Below are positions 22,867 through 36,700 of a DNA stretch of 55,863 nt, piece by piece. The notes beneath the pieces are model-generated. The model made no database searches. It was not told the DNA's origin and saw only the letters and a list, made by a program, of their open reading frames with translations. The first letter of the stretch is position 1, and each line of letters opens with the position of its first letter. Origin of the DNA: Chromera velia (lineage: Eukaryota; Sar; Chromeraceae); contig JAHBMJ010005419.1 of NCBI GenBank assembly GCA_018398765.1, forward strand, positions 1 through 55,863. The letters run 5' to 3'. The translations under genes and the position numbers were made by a program.

Positions 22867-22978
22867 TGCTTGCATGGTGGAATGCGCACAACAGCAACAG
22901 CAACAGCAGCAGCGCTTTTTTGAGCAGTGCATGACGTTTGAATGACTTTCTCCTCTGATTCTTTTCTTCCTTGATGAA

Positions 22979-23036
22979 GCGGCAAAAACGAGGAAACAAC
23001 AGGAAGGAAACACGAAAACGCAATCAAGGCAGAGGT
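22979..23036 (+). other. Exon-like basic segment, gene uncertain
   Basis: A stretch coding [19 protein letters not shown] ends at a strong donor, AG followed by gtaaga. It resembles a nuclear-localisation exon and could belong to the coiled-coil gene beyond the gap. Downstream, 23120-23246 is open to a stop at 23246 after a possible acceptor at 23119. 23250-23940 shows only low-complexity purine-rich DNA and GGAT-type repeats. Confidence 0.3.
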
Positions 23037-23940
23037 AAGAGACGGATCTGTCCTTCCTTGCTTCCATTTCCTGCCTTCCTCTTTTACTTTTGCTCCTCTG
23101 GCCATTCCCTTAAACTGCAGAGTGGAGAAGGGGAGCGAGAGTGCATGCATGTGCATGAGGCACCTAGCTCGATCGATCGCACAGAGAGACACGAGAGGAG
23201 GGAAGGGCCGAACGACGCCTTCCTTCGTTTGAGGGCGAAAATGTAGGTAGAAAACTGGGGGGGCAAGGAGCAAAGGAAGCAAGGAAAGTTCCCGAAAGGA
23301 AAAGAGAGGAATTTGAGTCTACTTTGATGAGCATAGAGAGAGAGAAAGAGAAAGAGGGAAGACGGATTTCTCAAGCGTTCTCAAGGCTCCTTCCATACTT
23401 ACAAGCAAGCAAACAAAGAAAGAAAGTGAGAGAGAAACTTTTCCTCTTTCCCGACTGGAGGCGGGTCAGCAAGCGAGTTTGTGGGGTGATCAATAAGCGA
23501 ATCCATGGATGAATAGATGGATAGATGGATGAATGAATGCGTGAATCGGTGGATGCGTGGATGGATGGGGGGAAGAATGGATGGATTGAAGGATTGACAG
23601 GTGGACGAAATCATAGATGGATACATTGACAGAAAAACTGAAAAAAGAAATGGGGGGAGGGGGAGGGGGTCTGATAAGATTGGTGGGTTGAAGGATCCAG
23701 TGAAGGATGAATTGATTGCGTGAAAGCAGGAAGGCAAGCGAGGCCAAAGAAGATAAAAAGCTTCGAGAATCCTGCGTCTCCTTGTCAGTTCTGCGAAAAG
23801 ATGGAAGACAGATGGAGAAAACGGATATCTTGAGACTGTCCTTTGTTCATGTTTGCTCTCATGCATGCCTTACTCTCTCCGGAATTGACATTCTTTTCCT
23901 CTATTCATGTCCTGTTCTAATTTTTCTTTTGTCATTGTAG

Positions 23941-24118
23941 CAAATCCAAATAACGATTCTCTTTCCCTCTCCCTCTGAAAATCCCCACACAACTTTCTTC
24001 TCCCTTCGTCTCAACGCTTTCGAACTGGCTTATATCCTCTTGATACGATGCAATGGCAGTGTGTTTGTTGACACTGTGCGCGAAGTGAGAACTCTTGAAG
24101 GCGATTGCATGGTTTCTT
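23941..24118 (+). other. Possible terminal exon of an unidentified plus-strand gene
   Basis: A pyrimidine-rich tract ending in tgtag at 23936-23940 is followed by an open frame of about 58 codons to a TGA near 24116-24118. Its second half looks protein-like (NAFELAYILLIRCNGSVFVD). It could be the last exon of the coiled-coil gene, or chance. No family is recognised. Confidence 0.3.
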
Positions 24119-26321
24119 GAACCTGTAGGTGCATGGACTCCGCTCAGGTCAGGTGTCTGCCTGCCTGCCTGCCTGTTGTGCTTTCTTGTTCACGCGCCTA
24201 TGTGTACGCATGAGCGCCGTGGATGTGGTTGCCATCATTTATGCGAAAGGAGGGAGAAGGAGACTTGAGCAGTGTCAAAGAAGGCAGTAATGTGACCAAC
24301 AAATAATACAGAAATTGATCACTGAAAGAGATTAAAGAAGAGCTGCGGACATGCAAGGGGGGCAGAAAGGTCAGCAAGCACGCAGACAAGTGCAAAGTCT
24401 TTTCTTCTCTCGCCTTTTAAGTTCTTGCATGCAAGTGTCTGATTGGTGGTCATTGCGGGTCTGCTTATTTGCCGATTGCAATGACTATGAATCCTGACGC
24501 TCCATGCAAGCATGTGCTTGTACTCTCGTGTTTGTTTACAGCATCATGCAGTGTAGACAAAAAGGTAAGGAGACACATCGGCAGAAAACGAGGACAACAG
24601 CAGAGCCTTGCGCCGTACGTCGCCTTACGTCAATCGCTTTTATGATGATGTAACAGTTAGACTATCAAAGCTGACTCCAATGAGATCGAAATTGCATGGC
24701 ATGAATACATTGGAGTCAGTGAGATGCGTCCTTTGGAAGCTTCATTCTTTGTATCCGCGTCTCATTGTCGCAGTAGTTGCACCACTCCGTACAGGCATTC
24801 TTAAAAAGAAGGAGACAAAGGAAGGCGACATGGGGTGCCGAGACACAGGGGGCTAGACAACGGGGGGAACCCATGAGTGCGGATGAGATCCAAAACAAAC
24901 CGGAGAAACCGGTACGAAGACTGCAGAAGGAAAGGAATTTAAGGAAATGGCTGTGTAGGGATTCTAGGGAAACGAAAGGAAAGAATCATGAAAAGAAAAA
25001 GGAAAAAAAAAAGAATAAAAACCGAAGCGACTATTATCTAGACTATTATTAGCAAAGCAAAGATTGGTGCGACGTTATTAAAAATTTGAAAAAAAAAAAA
25101 AACTGTGTGCCTAGCTTTGTGTTAATGTTTCTGCCCTCAGTCATGGTATATCAACTTTTTAATCATTATGACAGCATAAAAGTGATTATAAAATCTTTAA
25201 AATCATCATCTAAAGTTCATACTGTAAAGCGTTTAACTAAGTGTTAAACAACAAAAACTTAGGCCAACTTTCTTTCTTTTTTTTTTTTTAGAACTTTACA
25301 GTGTGAACCCTAGATCATTATGGATGGCTAGGCGTATCACAGCAAAAACAAAAAAAGAAAACCAGAATTAATTGGCTTTATTTTTTTTTTCTTTTTTTTT
25401 GTGCAACACCTAAGCAACAGTTATGCAACACCGAAACCACAGTTAAGTAACAAGTGAACAACAGTTGTTTGTTACCTAACATTGTCGGAAAAAAAAAAGA
25501 AAAAAAAAATCAAGCGAGGATTGCTAGGAGGATTGGCTTTAATTATTTTTTGTTTTGCCGTGATATGCGTATAGATGGGTGGTCTCATGAGAAAAATAAA
25601 AATTTGAAGGAGCTTTATAGCAGGAAAAAATCATGGTTTTATAAAACAACTTAATTGAAGATAACTCTAGAGATAACTCGTTTAAACGATTTTTTGAGAA
25701 ATGATTTTGGGGTGAGAAATTTGTTTAATTTCAAAAAGAAATAATTCTTCACAATCACTATAAAATTAAGAGTCACTAGCACTTCATTATAAAATTTTAT
25801 TATTAAAAGAAGAAGTACATATAATCACATATAATCATGTGGGGGGAGTGGAGGAACATAAAGATCATTTAATTTACAACTTGAAATTATAAAAAAAAAT
25901 TGACATAACTTAAATTTTATGAAATAACTAGAAAACTAAACGTAAAACCAGATTACTTATTGTGATCAAGTTGTTGATTAAAATAGTGGAACGGTAATGA
26001 AACAAGGCCAAAAATTGAGTTATTTTAGACTACAAGACTCTAAATGGAGTGTTATCGTGTTTTTGCATTTAATCGATACAAAACACGTCCAAAACCAAAG
26101 TATACATCTTACCAGTACTTCCAAAGACTTGATTATCAAACTGAAAGCAACCATTCAAACAATACAACGCACGATACAATATGAACACCAAGAACATCTC
26201 TTTACCATGCAAAAAAAAAGATTGAAAAAAGGGACCGGCTTCTGAAAAAAGACTCTACCATATTTGACCGCAATGTATGGCAATGCACCCCCTTGCAACC
26301 CTTCACTCCCAATACATGTTT
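24119..26321. other. Intergenic DNA, AT-rich from about 25000, no gene seen
   Basis: 24119-24950 is mixed composition with GCATGC motifs at about 24426 and 24504 and no convincing open frame. 25000-26250 is strongly AT-rich with long A and T runs. It separates the plus-strand exons from the 3-prime end of the minus-strand helicase gene. Confidence 0.6.
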
Positions 26322-27319
26322 CTACTGCTGGGCACAGGGTTGCCTTGCTCCCCTCTCCACCACAGCCCGGGCCTCTTGTGCCTGCCGCTGCAGCTGCTGC
26401 ACCCGGTCCGCATGTAATCTTCTGTCTGCAGCTGCTGCAGCACCCTCTCCCTGCTGAGCAGCAGCCCCCCCATTCTGCCGATTCGGCAGCTGATCCCCCC
26501 CGCGCAGTGCCACTCCCAAACGCTCCACATCGATCTGAAGCTCCCGCAAGTTTGGAGCCAGCAGACGCATCACTCTCTGTTGCACTTCTGGACGTTTGTC
26601 GCTCAGCTTCTCCCTCAGAAGTCGCTCCCTCCTCGTCCTGTGGTGCCTCTCAAATTCAGCCACAGACGCATAGTATGGGTCTGCACCCGGATTCTCGGCG
26701 CATTGGCGGACGTGTGGATGGGCGTCTCTTCCACAGTCCGCAAAGCACCAGCCACAAAATGCGGCGCCAGCGCCACACTGCCGGCGACTGCAACTGAGAG
26801 CGAGACAGCCCTCAAAATCCACAAACTGCTGTTTGCAGCGAGGACACGCAAACCCAAGAACATTCTCTGCAAGGTCAAGACGGAGGAGCTCTGCGTCTCG
26901 CTCGTCAGCATCGGCAATGTTGCGGATTCTCTCAATCTCCAGATTCTTTTTTCTCTCCATTTCCCTCCGGCCCTCTTCCTTCTGTTCCTCCCCCAAGAAA
27001 TTCAATTTCAGTTTCTCTACTTTCTCGTACAGGTTCGCTGGCAGGAGTTGCGCTAGCTGTTGGGGGGGGAAGGAGCAGTCTCTGGGATCCCCCTCGGTGC
27101 ATGAGGGGCAGGTCAGTCTCCCCTCATCATCGATGCTTCTCCCGACAGCATCCAGGTCCCCCGCCCTCTCCACATACGCCTCCAGACACTCCATGCAGAG
27201 TGCATGATCGGCCCGGTTCTTCGCACACCGAATGCAGGTACCGGAAGGCCTCCACTCGAGACAGATCGAGCATTGTGAGCGCGGACGAAGAACGGCAAAG
27301 AGAAGCGGAATCACCTGAC
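26322..27319 (-). other. RING/IBR-like C-terminal exon of the helicase gene
   Basis: It opens after an acceptor at 27320-27322 and ends at the stop at 26322. It has two Cys-rich parts. The first reads CSICLEWRPSG...CIRCAKNRADHALCMECLEAYV...LTCPSC, a RING-like set. The second reads FACPRCKQQFVDFEGCLAL, then FCGWCFADCGRDAHPHVRQC, which resembles an IBR or RBR second finger. A Gln/Ala-rich coiled tail follows. Ubiquitin-ligase activity is plausible but inferred; the join to the exon upstream (donor near 27587) is tentative. Confidence 0.65.
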
Positions 27320-30300
27320 CTGCAAACATGGATTCGCATCACGCATATTCACGCACATTTGTATCTCAGCTTTGTGAACACCCGCTCACATGCACGAGTC
27401 GGCAGACACATTAATTGTGTTGCATCTCGCCAGACCCCATGAGGGAGGCCCACCTAGTTGCATGTGGCGACGCCCACACACAGAGAAAGCAAAAGCGCGA
27501 GCCAGATAGAGCAAAGAGTCAGATAGATTTGAACATCGACATGCATGTAATCTGCAGAACATGATTCCGTGCATACCCATCCATACTGCTCATCCAAATG
27601 TTCAGACAGGCTTGCATGCAAATTGAGCAATGAGGGATGAACCCGGAAGGAACCCGGAAATCGAAAGACTCGTTGACATGATTCTCGTCATAGTCTGAGC
27701 CAGGGAAACAAAAAAGGCGCTCAAAGAGATCGATGAGCTTTCCTTCGCAGAGTCCATGCAGGGAAACAGAAAGTTCATGAGCACTCTTGCACCACTCAGT
27801 CTGAGGCAGGTTTCGTTTGCGACACGTGAAATGAAACGGCCGGATGAAGATCGACGGACCAGGGAAAAGATACAGCCGCTGCTCCCTCCCCCCTGCGTCT
27901 GCGTCGTCTGAGGAAGAAACGACGGCAGCATCCCAGCCAGCGTTGTGGACGGCAGCCATCTTCTTGTAGACTTTGTCTTTGAGCTTTTTGTTGTGCAGTC
28001 TCTTAGCATGATCGGAGGTGCAGATCGTCCTTGACTCTGTGTCTTAGTGCTGCCCCCACAACGATCATCAGCTCCCCCTGTGCATTCACCCCGTCTCCCT
28101 CTGCTTGGACAGAGGCCGTCGAGAGAAGAGAAAGCAGAGTCGCCTGACCCCATTGGGTTGCCTGCTTCTTGAAGTGCTGACTGGCTGACAGACCTGCGGC
28201 AGAGCTGGAAGAGGGGCCTGCTGCTCCTGTATTCTTCTGCGCTTTCTCGAAGACGAGATCGAAGGATGTGCGGAGACAAGAGGGGTCAGAGAGGGAGGGG
28301 GGGGGAAGCACAAGTCGGGAGGGATCCTCACGAACAATCGAGGCCTCAGAAAGAGCATCGAGATGCGCTCTGAGGCGGCCCACAAAAAACTGCTTTTTTG
28401 TCTGGACCGAACTGCGGAAATGTTTGAAATCAAACACTTCCACACTCTCCACGTGACCAATCGTTGACAGCTCCTCTTTCGCGTGAACTGCAGCCATCTG
28501 CAAAAATTCCCACTCGTCTTTCCCGAGGGTGCCTTCAGCCTCTCTCGCACTCGGTAGCTGCTCCTGCTTGTCTATACTTTCCTCAGCCATCTTCAGGGCG
28601 TTTTTCCAAAGCGGAATGAGGCACTCGCGACACGGAAGAACAGGACCCTGACTGTCTGCCATCATGTCAGTGGCAGCACGGGGGTCAGGCTCTCTGCCGC
28701 AGACCCACGAGAGCTGGTGACCACAGTCACGGACCCATGTGACCTCAGAGGAACACACAGCGCGTGTCTCGTGACAGACCACTTCGACTTTGTTCAGCCG
28801 ACATAGAGTGCACTCTCTCTTCACCTTCAGTCTGCATCGAGGCTGATGACCGGCTCTGCGAAGTTCGTGACACTGGAAAGTCGAAACCCCCCCACACTCT
28901 TTGCACTCCACTCCCTCCTCGTGCCTACAGGGACCGCAGTCGATAAATCCAAATGCTGTCGCACAGTCCACGTCTGTGTCCTCATGCCCACACTCTCTGA
29001 CCAGCGTGACTTTCTGGGAGCACTTCAACAAGTCACGGTCGGATGCTCGTAACTCTGGGGGGAAGGCGGTGACTTCGGGGGTGACTTTGGAGGCGTTCAC
29101 AACGAATCCAACCCCCATTTCGGCAGTCAGGGGATCGGTAATCCGACCCGCAACCTGCTCTAGCACACCCAACGAAGCAGGGGGGCCCCTCTCTTCCCCC
29201 ACACCCTGGTCTTCTCGCTCTCCCCAAGGCCTCCACCTCTCCAACACCCCCTCCAGACGGCACTGCACTCTGATGCTGTGCCCACACACAGGATGGCGGG
29301 TCTCGACGATGTCTCTGCACTCGTCTCTTTTGTTCGGGTACTCAACCCACAAGAAGGCATCATCGCACGCTAGACCCTTCCTCAGGTGACTGCACGGTCG
29401 GAGGAAGTCTACCTGCTCTTTACAGGGGGGGAGGAGAGGCACTGCAGGAGGGGCACAGTATGCCTTTCCGTGATCAACCACTTCTCTATTCCCTCTCGGA
29501 CCCTCAACCCCATCAGCCTGACGCTGAGACTGTTCCAGTGTGGTTCCTCTCTGTGGCTTCTCGACCTCTGCAGAGAGACGGCAGGGGACGGAGACGGAAT
29601 GGCCACATCGGAATCGTTTCGCATTCACTTGACTCTCACAGGCGGGTTTCTGCAAGTTCAGCTGCGTCAGCTGGTGACACAGCAGACCCCCCCGTGCATG
29701 CGGCTCAATGCTGCAGGGGAACAAATGTTTCTCTGCGACTGGCTTCTTGCACGGGGGCGGGGGCTGTGTACTCGAAGAGTGGCAGGGCACGGGGCAGGTG
29801 TGCCCACAGGGGAGAGACCTGTCGACAGTCTCCTTGCAGAGTGTGTCACGCATTTTCTGTGGATCTCTCACGCTTTGCAGCAGGCGAGAGCACTGGACCT
29901 CCCACAGGTGTCCGCAGACTCGACGGAGAGCGAACTTGCTCTTGCACAGACCTGAGAGGGCTTTTTCCAATGGCCTCTGGGAGAACGTTGCCGGCAGACT
30001 CCAGAGCGCTCTCTGGCAGCTCACGGCGATCCGTCACGATGGCTGCCGCTGCTGAGCCTCCGTCTTCGAAATAGGGATCAAGGAAGCGGCTGCAGTCCCA
30101 AATAGCGTCACGGACCCAGCAAGGGCCCTTTGCTTCGTGTCCGCACACACTCACGAAGCTGACCTTCTCTTCACAGAGAGGCGCCTCCCTTAGCCCCTTT
30201 GCAATTTGGAATGTCTCTTGGCATCTGCTCTTGGTCACATGTCCGCAGGGAAGTTCGAGTGACATCGGAACCCCGCAGGGCTTGCCCAGGAGGAAGGGTA

Positions 30301-31554
30301 CCTTGAGATCAGGGTCCGTGCTCTCATCAGGCCCGTATTCCTCGGTGCACTTGACGGCTGCCTCAGCGTGCCCGTCAGCGCACCGACTGCCGTGACCGTG
30401 GGAAGACCACCACTCAAGCAACTGACGTGCATTCCCGCACCTCAGAGAGAGCTTGTGCCCGCATCTGGGCCTTTTGGTTTCGACATCCTCTTTGCAGAGG
30501 GCGGGGGCATCCAGCTCTTTTTGGTGACGGTGACAGGGCATGCGCTGTTCGTGTCCGCACTCACGTGTGTGCAAGACCTGCGTGTTGCAGGTGGGTGCCT
30601 GCTGCTCATACTTTTGTCGAAGATGGCATTTGGGCTTTTTGAACACGTGGTTGCAGACGGGGTGAACAAAATCACCTACAACGACCTGGCAGGGGGGGGC
30701 TTCAGATACCCCGTTCTCGAACTCTCGCACCTCCCAACACGGGAGACTGAGACGATGCTGACACTGAGGCCGTTCGTACTCATCGGGAACTTCGCACTGG
30801 AAGAATTCGAGGGCACGCTCGAGAGAGCCATGAGGGGGTTTGCAGACGTCTTTACAGAGGAGCTCAATCTCCTTGTGCAAAGAACAGGGACGCTCTACGG
30901 GAACTCTGCACTCGGAGTTGTGCAGAGTCGCCGTGGGCCAGTGGCAAGGAAGCCCACACGGATGTCGACACGCAGGCAGTCTCTCCTCGCACGGAGCAGT
31001 GCAGAACTCTGTCCAGGTCTGCTTGGATGGGAACTCTCCTGCTACTTTGACTTCCCTCCTGCCCCGTCCAGCACTTTCTTCTCCACCCTCCGTACCATGG
31101 AGCGGACAGCAGATCGGAAACTGAGCACCGACCCCGTCTCTCTCCCTGCTTTTCCCTTCTCCCTTCTGGAGGGACTCGACGAAACGCCGCCAGTGAGAAG
31201 GGCCGTCGGCCTGTCCCCCGCCGTCTCTCTCCCTTCCCCCCCTGCCGGACTTGGTCACTGCATCCAGACAGCCGACGATGAAGAAACCGATGCGGGCGCG
31301 GGAGCACGCGACGATGAACCGGTTCGGCAAGGCGACGAAACGGTTCCCGGGTCGCACGCGGACAAGGGAGAGAATGATCACTGCATGCATGCATGCATGC
31401 ATGCAGCAGGGAAAGAAAGAAGCAACAGGCTCGAATGAGAAAGAAGACTTCAGCAGAAGAAAAAACTAATACCAAAGTGCGGCCTCTTGTTGTTGACAGA
31501 AAGAAAGAATGACGTTTTGATTGCTTCAGGTTGGTCAACACACACCGACACGCC

Positions 31555-31592
<38 letters not shown>

Positions 31593-33689
31593 CAATTGCA
31601 ACATACAAATGCTCCTCAACGAATTTTCACACCGTGAAAGCAAAGAAAGAGGCTCACACACTTCTCCACCTCGCAAAAAAAAAACAGCTAGCATGCCAAC
31701 ACCTGCCACATTCATTTATAATGGACTGAATGCGCTCGCTCATTCATATCTTCATTAATTTTTTCGTCCCTTCATTCAATTAGTACGCATTCATTCATTC
31801 ACTCAAGTCCACTGTCCTCGACCCACCGTCATTTTCATCTCCCTGATATCTGTCGACTGTCGACACGGTCACGGTGGCAGATCGGGGAGGGGGTCCGTCT
31901 TCTCGGCGGTAGAAGGTCAGACACTTGCGGTCCCTCAGGTGTTTGGTGATCAACGTCTTCTGCCCTTTGTAGGGCGTAATCACCGAGATGCTCCCAGGGG
32001 AAACGCCGCACAGAAGCAGATACTCGACTAGTCCTGCGACGCTCTCAGCTTCGCGCTCGTTGCACGCAGAGAGGCCTGCAACAGCCCGACTCTCTTGGTT
32101 GTTCTCGATGTTCCAGAAGAAAATCTTCTCAGCCATCCCAGGAACGCATTCACCTTTCTCACGCCACGGACGAGACAGGCTTCTCAACTGCTCTCTGTGC
32201 TTGTCCGGGAAGTCCTTCGATCTCTTCAAGGCATCTCCCACATGCTGTTCTGCTGTGTGAGGATGATCCTTGATCTCGACAAGGTCGCTGTAGTCCTGTC
32301 GGGTGATGTCGGCAATCATCGTTAGCATCCGTCTCTGCTCGTCCAAAATCGTGAACGGCTGTTTTTGGAACACGCCGGGGGCCATTCTATTCCCTCCCCG
32401 ACGCGCTCCCTCTGGAAGTGCAGACCCGCTGATGAGTCTCTCGAAGAGTGAGACCTTCAGGGAGGGACAGGCAATCTCGAGGTTGAACCAGTGGTTCTGA
32501 ACAAAGGCAGGAAGCTGCCTGTGGTCCCCGATCATCCCCACCTTCCGCACGCTTTTGCATGCAAGCACCGAGACAAGAGTCTCCTCCATCACCTCACAAG
32601 CCTGCAGGAGGAGATCATAATGATTGTATTGATCCATGCGTTTGACCGATCGAGATGACGGATTTTCTAAGGGAAGAAAGGAACACATGGAGAAGAAATC
32701 AATGCACGGGATCGAAGAATCAGGCATTCGATTGAAGAGTCAAACAAGGAACAGGCGCTGATCGGCAAAGAGCAGAAACGACCATGCATCGGGAGGGTGG
32801 CTATATGGATGGATGTTCGTCTCCATGTACACATGCTTGCTGACGATCGATCGATCATTGAGAGGTACTCATTCTTTCTCTAACTCTCACTGACCTCCTC
32901 CACGACAACAGCAAAAGGCTGTGCAGCTCTGAGAGCCTCCAGTCGTCTTGCTGCCCCCACAACTGTTGCCCCTACGACACAGGCATTCTTGAACGCAGCG
33001 GCACCCGCACGTGAGACTTCTTCCCGTTTCTCTCTGATCAGAGGTTCGCACCTCACCCTCAGCTCGTTGACCAAAGAATGAAGACAGCGAAGGAGACGGA
33101 AAATAGACTCAACCCGACTCCGCCTATCCGTCGCCCAACTCCAACTCTGAACGATACAGAAGGCCAAACGCTCATCCCCGTCCTCCTCTTCGTGCCCCTT
33201 TTTCTTGTCATCAGACGCTTTGCCGCCTTCCCCCCCCTCCCCTTGCATCTCCTCAGAGTCATCTGACGCTTCAGAAGCCCCACCGTCAGACCCCATACCC
33301 ACATCACAGTCTGCAATCTCCCTCACTCTTCGGAGGTCCTCATTCACTCCCCCCCCCTCCTCGTCAGACTCCCATCCGACCTCATCTTCGGACAGCTCAT
33401 CTGGATGCACGTCTTCCCTCACTGCGTCCGCAATCTCAACTCCTTCATGGTCTGCTGCATCGTTCTCGACTGCGTCTTCAGACGGCGCACCTGCATTGCC
33501 GTCAGGATGAAACTCATGAGGCATACGAACGCAGCACCGTTTACATACAATAGCGAAGACAAGGAGCTGGAAGGTACCCGGAGGCAAATGAGTCCTCCAC
33601 GAGAGCGATCACACGAAACAAACAGACGAGACGTGCCAGGCTATCTGATTTTGAAACCAGAAAGTGGAACCGCTGAGATACAGTGCACA

Positions 33690-33721
<32 letters not shown>

Positions 33722-36700
33722 GGGCCCCGTGAACACAGAGTAAGAAAGAAGCGACAGAAGAGAAGCAGTGTGTGCGAGAGAGAGAGAAAGAGAAAGAAAG
33801 AAAGAAAGAAGGAAAGAAAGAAAATGAGAGAGAGAAAGAGAAAGAAAGAAAGAAAATGAGAGAGAGAGAGAGAAAGAGAAAGAAAGAAAGAAAGAAAGAA
33901 CACACAAGAGACCAAAGAAAAAAAGGAACGAAGGCACCAGCGAAAGAAACTTCCCGGACTGACTCTTCTCAAAGGTGTTGTTGTTCCCTTTTTTCTCCCC
34001 TCGGTTCTCTTTCCCCGTTCTTGCGGACTCCTCCTTTCTTCGTTCTTCTTGTCTCGTCCCTTCTGCCAACTGCCTCTCTTTGGAAGAGGCCTCCGGAGAG
34101 GACCATGGGACGTGTTTATGCTGCGCTTCGGCATTGAGAACCTGAGGACAGTTTTGTTTCAGACTGCCGCGGCCGGAACCGGCTTCCGCCCCCGCGGATG
34201 CAGACATCGCTGCAGCTGCATGCTCTCGCACCTCCTCCTGCAACCTCTCTGTGTGCATCGGACAACACAAGTTCCCCCCAAAGTTACTCACAGAGTCCCC
34301 GTCTGATGGCAGAAGTACGCGCAAAGGGCAACGAGCCTCTCCGGCCTTTTGCCCGGGCTTCCGGAGGTGCCACTGGCATTGGCCAGACTTGAGAAGGGAA
34401 GGGCGGGGGAGATCAGGGAGATGAGGGCAAGGAGTGACCCTCGGCCTCGGATGTTGAGGAAATCTTGGAAGAGAATGAGGGGGGGGGGCTGATGATGATG
34501 AGGATGCAGCGGTGGAAGAGTATTGCATGGCCTGCTGCAGAGGAACAGGCTGCAGCTCCTCGGGGATAGAGTCCGTTTCGCTCTCTTCGCCTGAAGCGCC
34601 CTGGCTCTCATCACCCTCTTCGCTCTCGGAGTCTGAATCGGGCTTTTGGTCAAAGTGGTCGACACAGAAGAAGGGTTCTGAAGCTGTGTCCTGGCGTCTG
34701 GACTTGCATCGCTTCCCTGACTTTTTGGCGATGCCGCAACATTGACCTGTGGAGTCTAGTTGAAGGGCAGGGGTGGTACCTGGTTTCTTTGGTCTGTTTT
34801 CCTTCTCCTTCTCCCTCTTCCCGTTCTTTTTCTTCTTTCCAGATGTGGGGACAGTCACGTTCCTGTTCCCCCGTTTCTTTGAAGGGACGTGGGAAGGGAG
34901 TGGCAAGAGAGCGGGGCCTCGCGACCTCTGCCACGCCTGTTCAAAGTGATGCGTGCACTGAACGAAATTGGCTTGTGAAACAGCCAGCTCCCAGCAGTCG
35001 GACCCGTCAGGATTCACGTCCTGGCATGAGGGGTGGTGCGGGCACGTGTTGCGGGGCCACAGCTCTTGTACCCACTCTGCCCTCTCTGCACGACCCAGAG
35101 CTACCTCCTCAATGCACACACGACAGGAGTGCTCTGCACAGAAGTCCGAGAACACAGCCAGGCCCGCATCTTGATGCAAAGCTATCTGGAGTCGAGGGGA
35201 ACTACAGAGGGCAAGATGGAACGCACACCGATGGCCTTCGCAGAGACCGGACCCGTGGGCTCTCGTGTCGACCTGCCTTCTGCCGTTCTCGGGACAGAGA
35301 CGGCACAGATGCTCGTTGCAAAACATGCTTCCTGGCCGTCTCCCGTAAGGACACTCCCGCCCGCAACACCTGTCCCTCTGGCAAAAGCGGGAGGCATTCC
35401 AGTCAAGGGTCTCTACACTGTCCCTCCTTCCCTCTCTCCATTCCTCAACACAAGTCACGCAACTGTGACGCTCACAGAAGCGCAACGGAAGGGCCCGAAG
35501 ACGGTTGCAACCCTCAGAGGCGCACCTGTGCAGATGGCAGATGGGACCCCTCTCTGCAGGAGAGGCGGTCTTCCCCTCGACAGAGAGCTCTGCACAGACT
35601 GTACAGGCGTGTCCGGGACAGAAGCCCCCGCAAGACAGGGCTTGATCGGGGCACGGCGTCGCGAGGGGAATGTTGCTGTTGGGTCGGAAGCCAGAGACCA
35701 TCTCGTGGCACATGTGGGCTCTGCAAAAGAGAAGGGGCGCCGGTCCCCTCTCGGTCATGACCTGCGCTTGGACTCTGACCTCTTTGCAGGAAAAATCGGG
35801 TTGCTCACCCTGTGCCATGCACCGGTGCAATTCCGTGCAGTACGGTCGGGACTCCTCAGATGCCATTGGACACCCCTCAACTTCACACTTGGGGGGGGGC
35901 TGCAACCCGAGGACCCACATGCAAAAGAGGAACAGAGGTCTCTGCTCGGGTGCAAAGAAGGAGGACTTCCAGTGGTCCTGTCCTTCGAAGAGAGTCTTCA
36001 GAAGCTCTGGCAACTCGGAACGGAAATTGTTCAGCGTTGACAAGTCACCCCCGAGACTCTTCAGGAGTTCAAAAGCGCAATCGGGCAATGCCTTTTTCAG
36101 GCTCTCTCCCTCCCCTTCCACGATCCTTTCACTAAAGACAGCGGCTCTCTGCAGAAGGGCTTGCAGATGCCCACAGAAGAGAAGAACTCTCCAGCCCTCC
36201 CCGAGGAGAGAGGCCATTCCACCCAGCTGGTGTTGGGCCGAATCCCCCTTCTGAATTCCCCCACCAGAAGGATTTTCTTCCCCTGCCATGTCGTCCTGCC
36301 GCCTGAACAGCAATCGGCTACTCTCGAGCATGCGACACAGCTGCACACAAAGGCATGCATTCATGCAGTCGAGAAGTGACGGCAACATGACACGGGGAAT
36401 CAGGTTGAACACGCGGGAAGGAAATGGACGAATGAATCGATCACTCTGGACAGACGGATCGACCAAACGTCATTGCTTCTGTGCATTGGTTCCATGTGTT
36501 ATCTGCGCCAATTCTGTCACCGGTGGCGCCATGATGCAACGGGGAAAAGGAGGCAGGCGGGCAAGAATTCTGACAGCACGCAACAACGCAAGAGAAATCG
36601 GAAGGGAAACTTTAAGCAGGTCAGAGAAAGCGCAAAGGATTAAACCCATAGAAACAGACCGTTTCTGGACAGACTGCGTTTCCCTCCTCAGTCTGCATTC

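Noticed and set aside
22603..22923. Repeat-protein frames (DGRMDGLR or SIHPSISQ)
   Set aside because: They are translations of a 24-bp minisatellite, open in several frames on both strands.
30368..31438. Plus-strand open frame of 356 codons
   Set aside because: It lies opposite the helicase exon with motif VI and Cys/His fingers; the minus frame has clear motifs, the plus frame has none.
35033..36040. Plus-strand open frame of 335 codons
   Set aside because: It is the shadow of the Cys/His-rich insertion exon on the minus strand.
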